In this document: positions 17,493-26,353 of the stretch, piece by piece
How the letters are laid out: each line of letters begins with the position of its first letter
Numbering within the stretch: position 1 is the first letter of the stretch
Assembly: GCA_963756365.1 (NCBI GenBank)
Contig: CAVWNF010000003.1
Span: 496,001-560,000 of the forward strand
Direction of reading: 5' to 3'
Source of the DNA: WHTI01 sp963756365
GTDB lineage: Bacteria > Actinomycetota > CADDZG01 > WHSQ01
Length of the DNA stretch: 64,000 bases
Position numbers and translations under genes: made by a program
Notes under the pieces: generated by a model
Told to the model about the DNA's origin: nothing
Seen by the model: the letters and a program-made list of their open reading frames with translations, nothing else
Database searches by the model: none

Positions 17493-19383
17493 GGGCTGCT
17501 TCTTGCAGCGTCTTGAGGATGCCCTCTCCGTAGCGCTCGAGTTTGGTGATGCCGATCCCGGGAACCGCGACCAACTCAGCGGGCGAGCGCGGGATGCGCT
17601 TCGCGATCTCTTCCAGGGTCGAATCGTTGAAGACGACGTAGGCAGGCACGCCGTCCGACTTTGAACGTTCGAGGCGCCACTGCTTGAGCGCCTCTGCGGT
17701 CGGCCCCCAGGCTCCGGTCGGGTTCTTGGCGGCGCGTGCCCGGATCCGCACGGTCGCGGTGATCCCCATCTCGTCCAGGAAACGGCTGGGGTCTTCTTTG
17801 GAGGTGGTCCACGACAACCTCAGGTGTTTGCGAGCTCGAGTCATCCCCACATAGAGCAGGCGGCGTTCTTCGGCTATAGCCTCCTCGGTCTTCGATCGCT
17901 TGAACGGAAGCTCACTCTCGTTGATCCGTGGGAGGAACACTGCATCGAACTCGAGACCTTTGGCCCGGTGATAGGTGAGCAGGTTGACGCCGCGTCCGTC
18001 TCCGTCGGAACCGAAGCGTGCCCCGAGGTCAGCGACGAAATCTGCCCCCGTCATCCTGCCGTCGTCGAACTCCTCGGCCAGCCTCAGCAAACGGGCGAGG
18101 TCGTTCTGACGGGTGACCTCGCGATCGCCGAGCCCGTCCGGTAGGTCTTCGAGGTAGCCCTCCTTGGTTACGGAGCGAAGTACGCGCTCGCGCACATCCA
18201 TCGTCCGCACGTTCTTGAGCGGGGAGAGCACTCGGCGAGCAGCGGCTCGATTGAGGAATGCACCGTCGCGTACCTGGAAGGGGATGCCGGCGGTGGTCAG
18301 AACCTCCTCGTAGTCCTCCGAGCGGAAGTTCGTGCGATACAGGATCGCCATCTCCTCGTACGGGACGTCGTCCTTATGGAGTTCGACGATCTCGGTCGCG
18401 ACGGCAAGGGCCTCCCGTTCGACATCGACCTCACCTCTGAAGATCACCTCGACGCCATCAGGGAGGGTGGGCACGAGGATCTTCTGGGCACCCCCTAGCT
18501 TGGGCGCCAGGCGGTTCGCGAACGCGATGATCTGTGGCGTCGACCGGTGGTTCTCCTCGAGCTTGATGACCTTGGTGCGTGGGAACCGCTTCGGCATGCC
18601 AAGGAGGTACGAGGCGGATGCACCCGTGAAGGAATAGATCGACTGATAGTCGTCCCCTACGACGCAGAGATCGTCCCGGCCCCCGAGCCAGCGATCGAGC
18701 AGGCTCTGCTGCAGGAGGTTGACGTCTTGGTACTCGTCAACGGTGAAGGCCTTGTAGCGCTCGCGGAATCGGACCGAGGCGTCGGGATCGCGCTCGAACA
18801 TCGTGATTGTCGATTCGAGGACATCTTCGAAATCGATCAAGCCGCGCTGCTGCTTGCCCGACTCGTACGTGGCGAACACCCTCTGCATGAGGTCGGCCGG
18901 GATAGGCGGCTCGTGCGAGCCAAGCGAAGACAGATAGGACTCGGGGGTCAGCCGCCGGTTCCGCGCCCACTCGATCTCGGTGGCGAGGTCGGCGGCCGGG
19001 CGGAACCGGTAGGGCTTGGGGAGCGTGTTAGCGATCTGGCGGAGAGCCACCCCCTTGCTGGGCAGGATCTGTCCGGGCGGCTCGGCGCCGAGGTGGTGCA
19101 ACTGCGCGAGTGCTGCGGAGTGGAAGGTTCGGGCTCGAACCCCTTCGACCCCTAGTGCCTTGAGCCGCCCTCGCATCTCGCCTGCAGCCTTGTCCGTGAA
19201 CGTGACTGCGAGGATCTCGGAGGAACGGAAGGTCCCGGACTTGACCTGGTTGGCGATCCGTCTGGTGATCGTCGTGGTCTTTCCGGTTCCGGCCCCCGCC
19301 AGGATGCACACGGGGCCCCGCACGGCTTCGACCGCGCGGCGCTGTTCCGGATTGAGCCCAGATATGACGTTTCCGATGTCCAC
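17440..19383 (-). CDS. UvrD/Rep-type superfamily 1 DNA helicase with C-terminal HRDC domain (UvrD2-like)
   Basis: A 3'-5' DNA helicase. Motifs in order: ILAGAGTGKTTT (Walker A, about residue 30), LAVTFTDKAAGEM (Ia), FTVDEYQDVN (II), VVGDDYQSIYSFTGA (III), ENHRST (IV), NLLTYHRAKGLEFDAVFLP (V) and LLYVGMTRARKHL (VI). The last roughly 80 residues (LEEIAKRIPRSPAELVAVPG to GEGILKTLQ) are an HRDC domain, as in mycobacterial UvrD2. Length is 647 aa. The GTG start at 19383 has TATGGT 6 nt upstream, a leaderless-type promoter. It probably works in repair or replication restart. Confidence 0.93.
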   Translation of the reverse strand: MDIGNVISGLNPEQRRAVEAVRGPVCILAGAGTGKTTTITRRIANQVKSGTFRSSEILAVTFTDKAAGEMRGRLKALGVEGVRARTFHSAALAQLHHLGAEPPGQILPSKGVALRQIANTLPKPYRFRPAADLATEIEWARNRRLTPESYLSSLGSHEPPIPADLMQRVFATYESGKQQRGLIDFEDVLESTITMFERDPDASVRFRERYKAFTVDEYQDVNLLQQSLLDRWLGGRDDLCVVGDDYQSIYSFTGASASYLLGMPKRFPRTKVIKLEENHRSTPQIIAFANRLAPKLGGAQKILVPTLPDGVEVIFRGEVDVEREALAVATEIVELHKDDVPYEEMAILYRTNFRSEDYEEVLTTAGIPFQVRDGAFLNRAAARRVLSPLKNVRTMDVRERVLRSVTKEGYLEDLPDGLGDREVTRQNDLARLLRLAEEFDDGRMTGADFVADLGARFGSDGDGRGVNLLTYHRAKGLEFDAVFLPRINESELPFKRSKTEEAIAEERRLLYVGMTRARKHLRLSWTTSKEDPSRFLDEMGITATVRIRARAAKNPTGAWGPTAEALKQWRLERSKSDGVPAYVVFNDSTLEEIAKRIPRSPAELVAVPGIGITKLERYGEGILKTLQEAAPTDRPEAPSDRDAQPRA

Positions 19384-19419
19384 CGCCTCACCATAAAGGC
19401 GAGGTGTGACGAAGGAGGG

Positions 19420-19978
19420 CTACTTGTCGGATGGGTAGACGTCGTCCTCGGACTCGTGCCACACGGGGTGGTCGCCAGAGGTCTCTACGTTGAAGCCGTA
19501 GTCGAAGACGAGAGAACCCCCGTAAGTCGCCCCCACGGCCACCAGGGCCCCCGCGGCGACCGACAGCACGACCGGGGCGGTGGTCGGGAGTTCATCTCCC
19601 CACCTCAGGATCAGATCGACGACTACGAGGGCCGGTCACGGTCAGCATCGCAGCCATGTGGACGTTCGCCGTCCTCCACGCCTGCGTGTGAGCGGGCGTC
19701 GACTTCCACCAGTCCCAGAATCCAGTTAGCGCGGTCGGAACCGAAACGATCACGCCGAAGACAAGCACATAGGTGCCAGCGGTGAAGAAGTCGTGAGCCG
19801 TTTCAGAGCCATCGGTCGCGAACAGTGCGATCACATCGAAAACGGCGGCGAAGATGTATGCCGCGATCGGGATGTCCGTAAGTGGGGGATGGGTTGGCTT
19901 CCCCGAGAAACCACGCAGGCCCTTGAACTTCCGTCCCTTGAATGTAAGCGCCGGTTTCACTGAGAACAGCCGTGCCAT
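19420..19978 (-). CDS. DUF2231-family membrane protein (frameshift near 19635)
   Basis: The first 120 residues (FSGKPTHPPLTDIPIAAYIF, then FDVIALF, GTYVLVFGVIVSVPTALTGFWDW) are a typical DUF2231 start. The frame then breaks after AAMLTVTG. A one-base shift continues it as ALVVVDLILRWGDELP and a third hydrophobic segment APVVLSVAAGALVAVGATYG, ending with DDVYPSDK and TAG at 19420-19422. The whole protein would have about 185 residues and four membrane helices. DUF2231 proteins are integral membrane proteins, some with haem- or redox-related neighbours. Function unknown. Confidence 0.78.
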
Positions 19979-20026
19979 CTCACCCTCCTCGTTGTTGAGT
20001 GTCTCCCCGATCCGTGCGATCGAGGT

Positions 20027-20542
20027 CTATCCCTCGTCGATCTCGACCTTCTCGAGCACGACTGGGGTTGCGGGCTTGTCCATCGCTGCGGTCTGGACCT
20101 TGGAGATCTTCTCGACGACGTCGTAACCCTCGGTGACCTCTCCGAAGATCGTGTGCTTCCCGGTGAGCCACGCGGTCGCCGCGACCGTCACGAAGAACTG
20201 AGAACCGTTCGTGTTCGGGCCCGAGTTGGCCATCGCAAGCAGTCCAGGCTTGTCGAACGAGGGACCACCTGGTGGGCATTCGTCCTCGAACCGGTACCCC
20301 GGGCCACCCATACCTGTCCCGGCGGGGTCTCCGCCCTGGATCATGAAGTCGGGGATCACTCGGTGGAAGACGGTTCCGTCGTACAGGGGCGTGGTCTTGC
20401 GCTCGTTGTCGTTTGGGTCACGCCATTCGCGCTTGCCGGTCGCCAGATCGATGAAGTTGGCAACCGTGGTGGGAGCGTGCTCGGGCATCAATGTCACCTT
20501 GAAGGTGCCTTCTGAGGTTACGAATGTGGCTGTTGGGGCCAT
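20027..20542 (-). CDS. Cyclophilin-type peptidyl-prolyl cis-trans isomerase
   Basis: It catalyses proline isomerisation during protein folding. ATG 20542 follows GGGAAGGA 5 nt upstream and gives MAPTATFVTSEGTFKVTLM. The active-site pattern VFHRVIPDFMIQGGDPAGTG and GSQFFVTVA..WLTGKHTIFGEV is complete. There is no signal peptide, so it is cytoplasmic. Length is 171 aa. Confidence 0.95.
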   Translation of the reverse strand: MAPTATFVTSEGTFKVTLMPEHAPTTVANFIDLATGKREWRDPNDNERKTTPLYDGTVFHRVIPDFMIQGGDPAGTGMGGPGYRFEDECPPGGPSFDKPGLLAMANSGPNTNGSQFFVTVAATAWLTGKHTIFGEVTEGYDVVEKISKVQTAAMDKPATPVVLEKVEIDEG

Positions 20543-20726
20543 CTCGATCCTTCCCTGTAGGGGTTCTGTGGTCGGTCTTTCGGTCCTTACCCACCTTAGC
20601 CTCATGGCATGAGCCGATGGGCCTTCCCGCCGGGACCTAGACGTGGTGAAGTGATTGGCACTCCATGCCGATGCGATAGGGGTCGTATCCCAAGCTTGCG
20701 AGACCTTCAGGAGGTCGTTTCAACTC

Positions 20727-22153
20727 ATGTTTTCTCCGTCATACCGAACGACCAGGGTGTCGCGCTGGCTCGTCGGGATCGTTGCCGCGTCGCGTTGTGG
20801 TTGTCCCCATGGCCCCGGCGCTAGCGCTCCCCGAATCGAAGACCTTCGGCCCGATGATCGACGCCCCCGCTGGCTACGACTCACAGGACACCTGTTCTCC
20901 GACGGCGAAACCGGGTGTGCTCGCGTTCTCCGAGATGCTCCAGGCAGCATTCCCCCAGACCGGTTCGTACGGCATCACCCGAGCGTGCAACGTCGGAGGA
21001 ACGAGCGAGCATAAGGAGGGACGCGCGTTCGACTGGCGCGCCAATGCTGGCGTGAAAGCCGAACGGAAAGCGGTCGATTCTGTGCTCGACTGGTTGTTCG
21101 CTCCCGACAAGTACGGCAACGAGAACGCGATGGCACGGCGGATCGGGGTCATGTACATCGTCTGGAACCGGAAGATCTGGGGAACGTGGGGTGGGTGGTC
21201 GGTGTACTGCAAGCAGAAGCCGATCGGATGTGTGAAGCCCGGGACGAAAGAGGTCCGGCACCCGCACACCGACCACGTTCACTTCTCGTTCTCGTGGGAC
21301 GGCGCGATGAAGCGCACCACGAGATGGCATATGTCTCGCTCGTTGATCGCAGGGATCGGTGCCCCGTCCGCCGCGACCGGCTACGTGCTTGCAGGTCGTA
21401 ACGGAGGTATCGCTCCGTTCGGGGTTGCCTACGCGGGATCTAAGTCCGACAAGTACATGCCATCGGCCGCTGTCGATGTCACCTCGTCAGCATCTGGCTG
21501 GGGCTATTGGTTGTTGTTCCGGGACGGCAAGGTATCGGCGTTCGGGGACGCGGCGTACAAGGGCGGCGCTAAGAACAAGCCTGCCGGAAACTTCGTGTCG
21601 CTGGCTGCGCGCCCGGATGGTCGCGGCTACTGGTTGGTCAACAAGCTGGGTCGTGTGATCTCGTTCGGCAAGGCCCGACAACTAGGTGGGCTCGCGGGGC
21701 AGGGCATCAGGGTCGCCTCGATGTTCTCGACGCCAACCGGCCTGGGCTACTGGATCGTGAGCGAGGACGGACGGGTGTTCCCGTTCGGCGACGCCGTGAA
21801 CGTCGGAGACACCTCCGCGATGGGCGATTTCGAGGGCCGCATCGTCGGCGGTGCCGCTCAGAGCGCGACGGGGTATTGGCTGGCAACCGCCGATGGCGAG
21901 GTGCTTCCCTTCGGAGAGCGCACCCGATCTTGGCGGCGCGGTGTCGAAAACCTCCGTAGAGGATGAGATCGTCGGGATCGAGGCTGCACCCGGCGGCGTC
22001 GGATACTGGCTTGCATCGAGCCGGGGGCGGGTCTTCAACCTCGGCGAAGCGGTCGGGCTCGGGCATCTGCGCGTGCGGGTACTGACCAGGCAGTCGATGG
22101 ATGCGATCCCAGAACGACCTGCTGAGCTGCCCGAGGGTGACCCCCTCCGCTAA
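20727..22153 (+). CDS. Secreted peptidase-like protein with GYW beta-propeller-type repeats (two apparent frameshifts)
   Basis: ATG 20727 opens a signal peptide (RTTRVSRWLVGIVAA) that loses frame near 20785-20800. The continuing frame gives a hydrophobic stretch and cleavage-like ALALPES. The first domain (ITRACNVGGTSEHKEGRAFD to HTDHVHFSFSWDG) has the HxxGRAxD and HxDHVH pattern seen in M15/LAS-type peptidases and extensin-like domains. Five repeats of GYWL...DG.V..FG.A..G follow from about residue 190. The last repeat and C-terminus are in another frame entered near 21920. Likely exported and cell-wall-associated; activity is inferred from the metal-ligand pattern only. Confidence 0.78.
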
Positions 22154-22185
22154 CCGTTCCCCCGCTGAGATGCGACTATCGGGGC

Positions 22186-22428
22186 ATGAACGAAGAGCGA
22201 GCGAAGGTTCGAACCACGCATCTGGGTCAGTTCACCCGCGAGTCGGGCAACGAGATCGCTGGTCTTCTCGAGAAGGCCGAGATCGTCTGGTGGTACAAGG
22301 AACCAGGCTTCCTATCTCAGATCTGGGAGCACGGGGTCCGGGTGTTCGTCGATGAATCTCGGCTCGAGGAAGCGAAGACGATAGCGAGCGAGGTCGTTGC
22401 CCGCCGCGCCAAGCGCAGCTCCGGATGA
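22186..22428 (+). CDS. Small conserved-type hypothetical protein
   Basis: An 80-residue soluble protein from ATG 22186 with alternating beta/alpha character (EIVWWYKEPGFL, then HGVRVFVDESRLEEAKTIAS), resembling small ACT/DUF2007-like folds that hold a signal-transduction-type ferredoxin-like fold. I cannot name the family firmly. Its TGA overlaps the ATG of the next gene (ATGA), so the two are co-translated. Confidence 0.7.
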   Translation: MNEERAKVRTTHLGQFTRESGNEIAGLLEKAEIVWWYKEPGFLSQIWEHGVRVFVDESRLEEAKTIASEVVARRAKRSSG

Positions 22429-22833
22429 AGGCCACGTGGGAGATCGACGACGATGACTTCGACGAGCACTGGGCCGGGCTCGAGTCTCCCTTCCGCCGGC
22501 GGATCGCCGGGCTAGCGAACCGAGGCCGGAGTGACGACGACCCCTATGTCGCGGCGCTCGTGCTGGCGTACTCGCTCCGCCGCCTCCATCCGGTAGAGAC
22601 CTGGGGAGTCATCGCCGTCGTCGTCATCGCCTACCTGGCGATCGCGCAGGTGTTCCTCGGTGGCGCCGACGCGCTCGATAGCGGCCTTATTGGTTGCGGC
22701 CCTGACGGTGGTCTTCTCGATCCGACGCAGTCGCCTCGAGGGCGCAGTGACCGTGAGCGAGCGCGTCCTCGCAACCGCTCCGCCACCGACACCGCCCGAC
22801 GAGCCCTCGGACGAGGTCCCTGATCCCGAGTGA
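22425..22833 (+). CDS. Small membrane protein (frameshift near 22685)
   Basis: ATG 22425 overlaps the preceding stop. The N-terminal 60 residues are acidic and soluble (IDDDDFDEHWAGLESPF). A helix WGVIAVVVIAYLAIAQVFLG follows. One base shift near 22680-22690 then yields a second helix LLVAALTVVFSIRRSRLEG and a proline-rich acidic tail TAPPPTPPDEPSDEVPDPE ending at TGA 22831-22833. Unshifted, the frame gives a low-complexity Arg-rich tail. No family recognised; a two-helix protein of about 136 residues. Confidence 0.65.
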
Positions 22834-22834
22834 G

Positions 22835-23356
22835 CTAGTCGCCCCCGCAGCCGCCAGGGGTTTCCTCGACCCCGCTTACGTTGTCCCCGTCATCAAGGTC
22901 GTAGTAGTCGTAGCCGGGTCCACCGTTGCCGGTGTCGTTGCCCGAGACGCCGTCGATCAGATAGAGACAGTCGCGTCCCTTGCCGCCCCGGATGTCGTCG
23001 TTGCCCCCGAAGCCCCGTATCAGATCGTTGCCCGCGCTCCCGATGAGGGTGTCTCCGGCTCCGTTGCCGTCGAGGATGTCGGTGCCCTTGCCGCCATCGG
23101 CCCAGTCGTTGCCGGCGCCCGAGATGATCGTGTCGCGACCGCTGCCCCCGTAGAGGAGGTCATTGCCGCCCTTGCCTTTGATGAAGTCGTTCCCACCTTT
23201 GCCGCAGATGACATCTGCCTTGGGGGTACCTCTCAGGTCGTCGTTACCGCTAGTGCCGACGATCGTGCATGCAGGCTGCGAACCGGCAACCACCGAGCCC
23301 GTTGAAGCCATGGTGCCAACTACGAGTGCCATCACCACGACGAGGTATCTCCGCAT
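22835..23356 (-). CDS. Secreted RTX-type calcium-binding repeat protein
   Basis: ATG 23356 follows GGGAGGGG and starts a signal peptide (MRRYLVVVMALVVGTMAS to VVAGSQPAC). About seven glycine/aspartate nonapeptide repeats follow (GNDDLRGTPKAD, GGNDFIKGKGGND, GSGRDTIISGAGND and so on), the calcium-binding parallel beta-roll of haemolysin-type proteins. There is no enzymatic domain. Four cysteines (one just after the signal peptide, one in CGKGG, one in GRDCLY, one in GGCGGD) may form disulfides. Length is 173 aa. It is convergent with the small membrane protein, 1 bp apart. Secretion and a structural or adhesive role are inferred. Confidence 0.82.
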   Translation of the reverse strand: MRRYLVVVMALVVGTMASTGSVVAGSQPACTIVGTSGNDDLRGTPKADVICGKGGNDFIKGKGGNDLLYGGSGRDTIISGAGNDWADGGKGTDILDGNGAGDTLIGSAGNDLIRGFGGNDDIRGGKGRDCLYLIDGVSGNDTGNGGPGYDYYDLDDGDNVSGVEETPGGCGGD

Positions 23357-23436
23357 GACCCCTCCCACTCCCGAGTAGATAAGCGAAGCGTAAGTCCCGA
23401 GTTCCATTGCGGTCAATCGTGACGGAGACTTGTTCC

Positions 23437-23841
23437 ATGTCGCCTCGTCGCTGGTTCGCGTTGCTACTTGGGCTGATGCTCGCCCTCGCGCCAGCCTGTG
23501 GCGGAGAAGAGACACCGCGTGCCCAACCCGACGGAACGCCCACGCCGTCGACGTCGATCGCCGAGGGCTACGTGATCACGGACGAGCGAGTGACCAAGGT
23601 GGAGGCCGGGGAGGAAGGTTTCATCTTCTGGATCGTGACCTTCGACGCCACGTGGCAATCATCTGCCCAGCCCTACGAGGCCCTCTGCGTGTGGCGCATG
23701 TACGACGCGGGAGGCGATGTGAACGCCCGCGGAGCCCGCCGGATCGATGGCCCAGGCGATGACATCGAGATCGGAGACGCCTACCCCGACGAGATCCCCG
23801 GGGTCCCGGTCGAAGCATCCGTCACCTGCCGAGAGGCCTGA
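23437..23841 (+). CDS. Putative lipoprotein of unknown function
   Basis: ATG 23437 with GGAG 9 nt upstream. It encodes a lipoprotein signal: basic SPRRW, hydrophobic FALLLGLMLALAPAC, with lipobox LAPAC followed by GGEE. The mature part is short and acidic with two cysteines (LCVWRMYD, SVTCREA). About 134 aa. No named family recognised. A strongly predicted membrane-anchored exported protein, function unknown. Confidence 0.75.
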   Translation: MSPRRWFALLLGLMLALAPACGGEETPRAQPDGTPTPSTSIAEGYVITDERVTKVEAGEEGFIFWIVTFDATWQSSAQPYEALCVWRMYDAGGDVNARGARRIDGPGDDIEIGDAYPDEIPGVPVEASVTCREA

Positions 23842-23854
23842 CGCGACGCAGTAG

Positions 23855-23927
<73 letters not shown>

Positions 23928-24003
23928 GCCAGGGAGTGTAAAGGAACCCGCCACCACCGAAAACCGTACGAGGTTCGCCTGCTGGCGTCCCCTATGGGGA
24001 CGT

Positions 24004-24897
24004 TCAGAGGCGAAGTTGCCTCCGCTTGATGGCGCTCTTGAGTTCGGATTCGACCTCATGCGGCCGGACGGTCAGATCGTCGAAGGTGAAATAGAGGAGC
24101 TCGATCCCAAGACTTGCCAAGAAGCGGCCACGCCGAGCGTCGTTGTTGTGCCGACTTGGACCGTGCCACTTCATGCTGTGGCATTCGATCCCGATCGCGG
24201 CCGACGGGATATAGAAGTCAAGGAAGAACTTCCTCCCGCCTGCCTCGACCTTGTGGTCAGGGATGAACGATTCGCCGATCCGCCTGAGGATCCGCAACAT
24301 CTTCGCTTCAAGCGCCGACCTCACGGCCGGATCGTCGGCGTCTCGGACAGCCAGGAGTCGACGCAGCAGGCCGCTGCCCCTCCTTCCGTTTCCACGTGCG
24401 AGTTCGTCCGACAACCTGTCCAGGGTCGTCAAACGGCGCCGAGCGCGTCGTCGAGTGCCTCCTCGACAACCGTGGGGTCGTCGGCACAGAGGTCGGCGAC
24501 CAGCCGCTCGGTCGACGCGACCCTGAACCCCTGAACCCACTGCGTGCGAGGCTGATCGCCGGGACGCAAACGCTTTGTTCGGACGCTCTTGAAGTGGCCC
24601 CGAACGACGAGCGACGGTCACAGGTTCTGGCGACCGGACGTCGCCCAGACGAAGCAGATAGGCGCCACTTCGACCGGTGATGTAGCCATCGGTTCCTATC
24701 CACAGTTGGACGGCCATCAATCTGCTCTCGATCGTCGTGATGCCGGGAAGCCGGTACACGCTTGGGGCGATGCGTTCCCAGCCCCGCTCCTTCGAGCGAA
24801 CGCGCAGCGCTTTCGGGGTCAGGCCGCAATCGAGGGCTTGGGCCCACGTGAAGCAGCCGTGTTGAGACTCTGCGAGCGAGAGCAGTCGGTCGTCCAT
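24004..24897 (-). CDS. AbiEi-antitoxin-domain / DUF559 (Vsr-like endonuclease fold) protein with a compensated internal frameshift pair
   Basis: The N-terminus (MDDRLLSLAESQHGCFTWAQ to WERIAPSVYRLPG) is the winged-helix found in AbiEi-type antitoxins. The C-terminus (FLDFYIPSAAIGIECHSMKWHG to LGIELLYFTFDDLTVRP) is DUF559, a restriction-endonuclease-like fold. Between about 24435 and 24620 the open frame is Arg-rich nonsense, while another frame encodes a normal family-like sequence (VVRGHFKSVRTKRL, VASTERLVADLCADDPTVV). Two opposite indels, one at each edge, therefore restore the frame. Start choice is uncertain (ATG 24897 or an upstream start at 24957). These stand-alone proteins are common in actinobacteria with no proven toxin-antitoxin role. 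Confidence 0.8.
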   Translation of the reverse strand: MDDRLLSLAESQHGCFTWAQALDCGLTPKALRVRSKERGWERIAPSVYRLPGITTIESRLMAVQLWIGTDGYITGRSGAYLLRLGDVRSPEPVTVARRSGPLQERPNKAFASRRSASHAVGSGVQGRVDRAAGRRPLCRRPHGCRGGTRRRARRRLTTLDRLSDELARGNGRRGSGLLRRLLAVRDADDPAVRSALEAKMLRILRRIGESFIPDHKVEAGGRKFFLDFYIPSAAIGIECHSMKWHGPSRHNNDARRGRFLASLGIELLYFTFDDLTVRPHEVESELKSAIKRRQLRL

Positions 24898-24944
24898 CTG
24901 TCCATCGAGCCATCGAGGAACGGGCGATGGAGTGGTTCCGGACA

Positions 24945-24995
24945 CAAGGTTCTCCACGTCAAGTGCCCACTAGGCACCTGAGGAGGAGAACCTTG
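24945..24995 (-). terminator. Hairpin 3' of tRNA-His
   Basis: An 11-bp perfect inverted repeat (24945-24955, CAAGGTTCTCC, with 24985-24995) encloses a smaller GTGCC/GGCAC stem. It lies just downstream of the minus-strand tRNA-His and upstream of the DUF559 gene. There is no T-tract. Likely a terminator or tRNA-processing structure. Confidence 0.55.
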
Positions 24996-25004
24996 GATAG
25001 AAAG

Positions 25005-25080
25005 GGCGACCGACCGGATTTGAACCGGCGACATCCCGGACCACAACCGGGTGCTCTAACCTGGCTGAGCTACGGCCGCC
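25005..25080 (-). tRNA. tRNA-His (GTG anticodon)
   Basis: Minus-strand cloverleaf with the His-specific extra G(-1) at 25080 and discriminator C at 25005. Acceptor GCGGCCG pairs with CGGTCGC (one G-T wobble). Anticodon stem CCCGG/CCGGG around TTGTGGT gives GTG. T-loop GGTTCAAATCC. Confidence 0.97.
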
Positions 25081-25110
25081 ATGATGCGTCCCTTGCGGGA
25101 CTCGCAAAGG

Positions 25111-26337
25111 TTAGCCCATCGCTTGGAGGAGTTCTGTCACCCGGTCGACGTCCTCGGTCGAGTGATAGTGGCAGAACCCGATCCGGACGGCGCCGCCGTT
25201 GCCCTCGAGGCCGAGGCGCTCCATCACGGCGAGAGCGTAGTAGTTGCCGTCCCAGACGAAGATGCCCTCGTTGCCGAAGTGCTCCGCGACTTCGCGGGGG
25301 ACTTGCCGGCCACGGTCAAGGCGAAGGTCGGGGTCCTCTCAGAGATGCGGTCGAGATCATCGATCCCGTAGAGACGGACGTGGTCCATCTCGGCCACTGC
25401 TTCGAGGAACCGTCGAGAAAGTTCGCTCTCGTGGGCGAGCGTCGCCGCAGCCGCGCTCACGATCCGTTCCCGTCGGGTAGCGCCGTCCCCGAGGGCGGCG
25501 ATGTGATCGATGCACGCGGTCAGCCCCGCGAGAGCCTCGTGGCTCTTGGTGCCGGTCTCCCAACGATCGGGGGCTGCGTCCGAGGCGGGCCTAACCTTGT
25601 ACGGGCGCCAATCGTCGAGGTGTTCCCTCGGTGCGTACAGCATCCCGAGGTGCGGACCGAAGAACTTGTACGGCGAACAGAGAAGCGCGTCGACCCCTAG
25701 CGCCTTCACATCGAGGAGACCGTGAGGTGCGAAATGCACCGCATCGGCGATCGCCAGCGCCCCGCGGGCGTGCACCTTCTCGACGATCTCAGTGACGTCG
25801 GGGATCGTGCCCACTGCGTTGCTGGCCATCGTGAACGCGACGATCTTGGTGCGCCCTGACATAGCTGCGTCGAGCGAGTCCATGTCGAGCGTGCAGTCCG
25901 ACTCGATCATGTCTACCCACTTGATCTTGGCGCCCGAGTCCTCAGCGATCCATAGCCACGGCGACACGTTGGCGTCGTGGTCGAGACTGGTGACGACGAC
26001 CTCGTCCTCCGAGGTGAGGGTCCGGCCGAGGGCACGCGACAGGGCGAAGTTGAGGGTCGTCATGTTGGGCCCGAAGGCGACCTCGTCGGGCTCAGCATCC
26101 GAGTAGGTCGGCGGCGGCTGACCGTGCTCCGCGGATCACGACGTCGGTCTCTTCGGAGGCTACGAATGCGCCACCGGAGTTAGCGTTGCTGGTTCGCAGA
26201 TATGACGCGATCGCGTCGATCACGACCTCGGGTACCTGGGTGCCACCCGGAGCGTCCGCGTGGATCACCGGCTTCCCGTTGATCTCGCGAGCAAGTGCGG
26301 GGTACTGCTGTTTCAGAGTTGCGACGTTGATAGACAT
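25111..26337 (-). CDS. Cysteine desulfurase-like PLP enzyme, VC1184/TIGR01976 type (two apparent frameshifts)
   Basis: An aminotransferase class V fold. The N-terminus (VIHADAPGGTQVPEVVIDAI, SNANSGGAFVASEET) runs to a false stop near 26095, where a one-base shift continues as EPDEVAFGPNMTTLNFALSR. The middle holds SLDHDANVSPW, the Asp of the PLP ring pair in AIADAVHFAPHG, and the PLP lysine in LLCSPYKFFGPHLG. A second shift near 25305 gives PREVAEHFGNEGIFVW to VRIGFCHYHSTEDVDRVTEL and TAA at 25111. About 409 aa. The ATG has TACGAT 6 nt upstream (leaderless). True desulfurase activity is not certain, because this subfamily lacks an obvious mobile active-site Cys loop. Confidence 0.85.
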
Positions 26338-26353
26338 CGCCCGATCGTACGGC

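Noticed and set aside
24004..24897. DUF559/AbiEi-type protein as part of an antiphage or toxin-antitoxin system
   Set aside because: There is no partner toxin (AbiEii-type) or other defence gene beside it. It is flanked by tRNAs and housekeeping genes, and such orphans are very common in actinobacteria.
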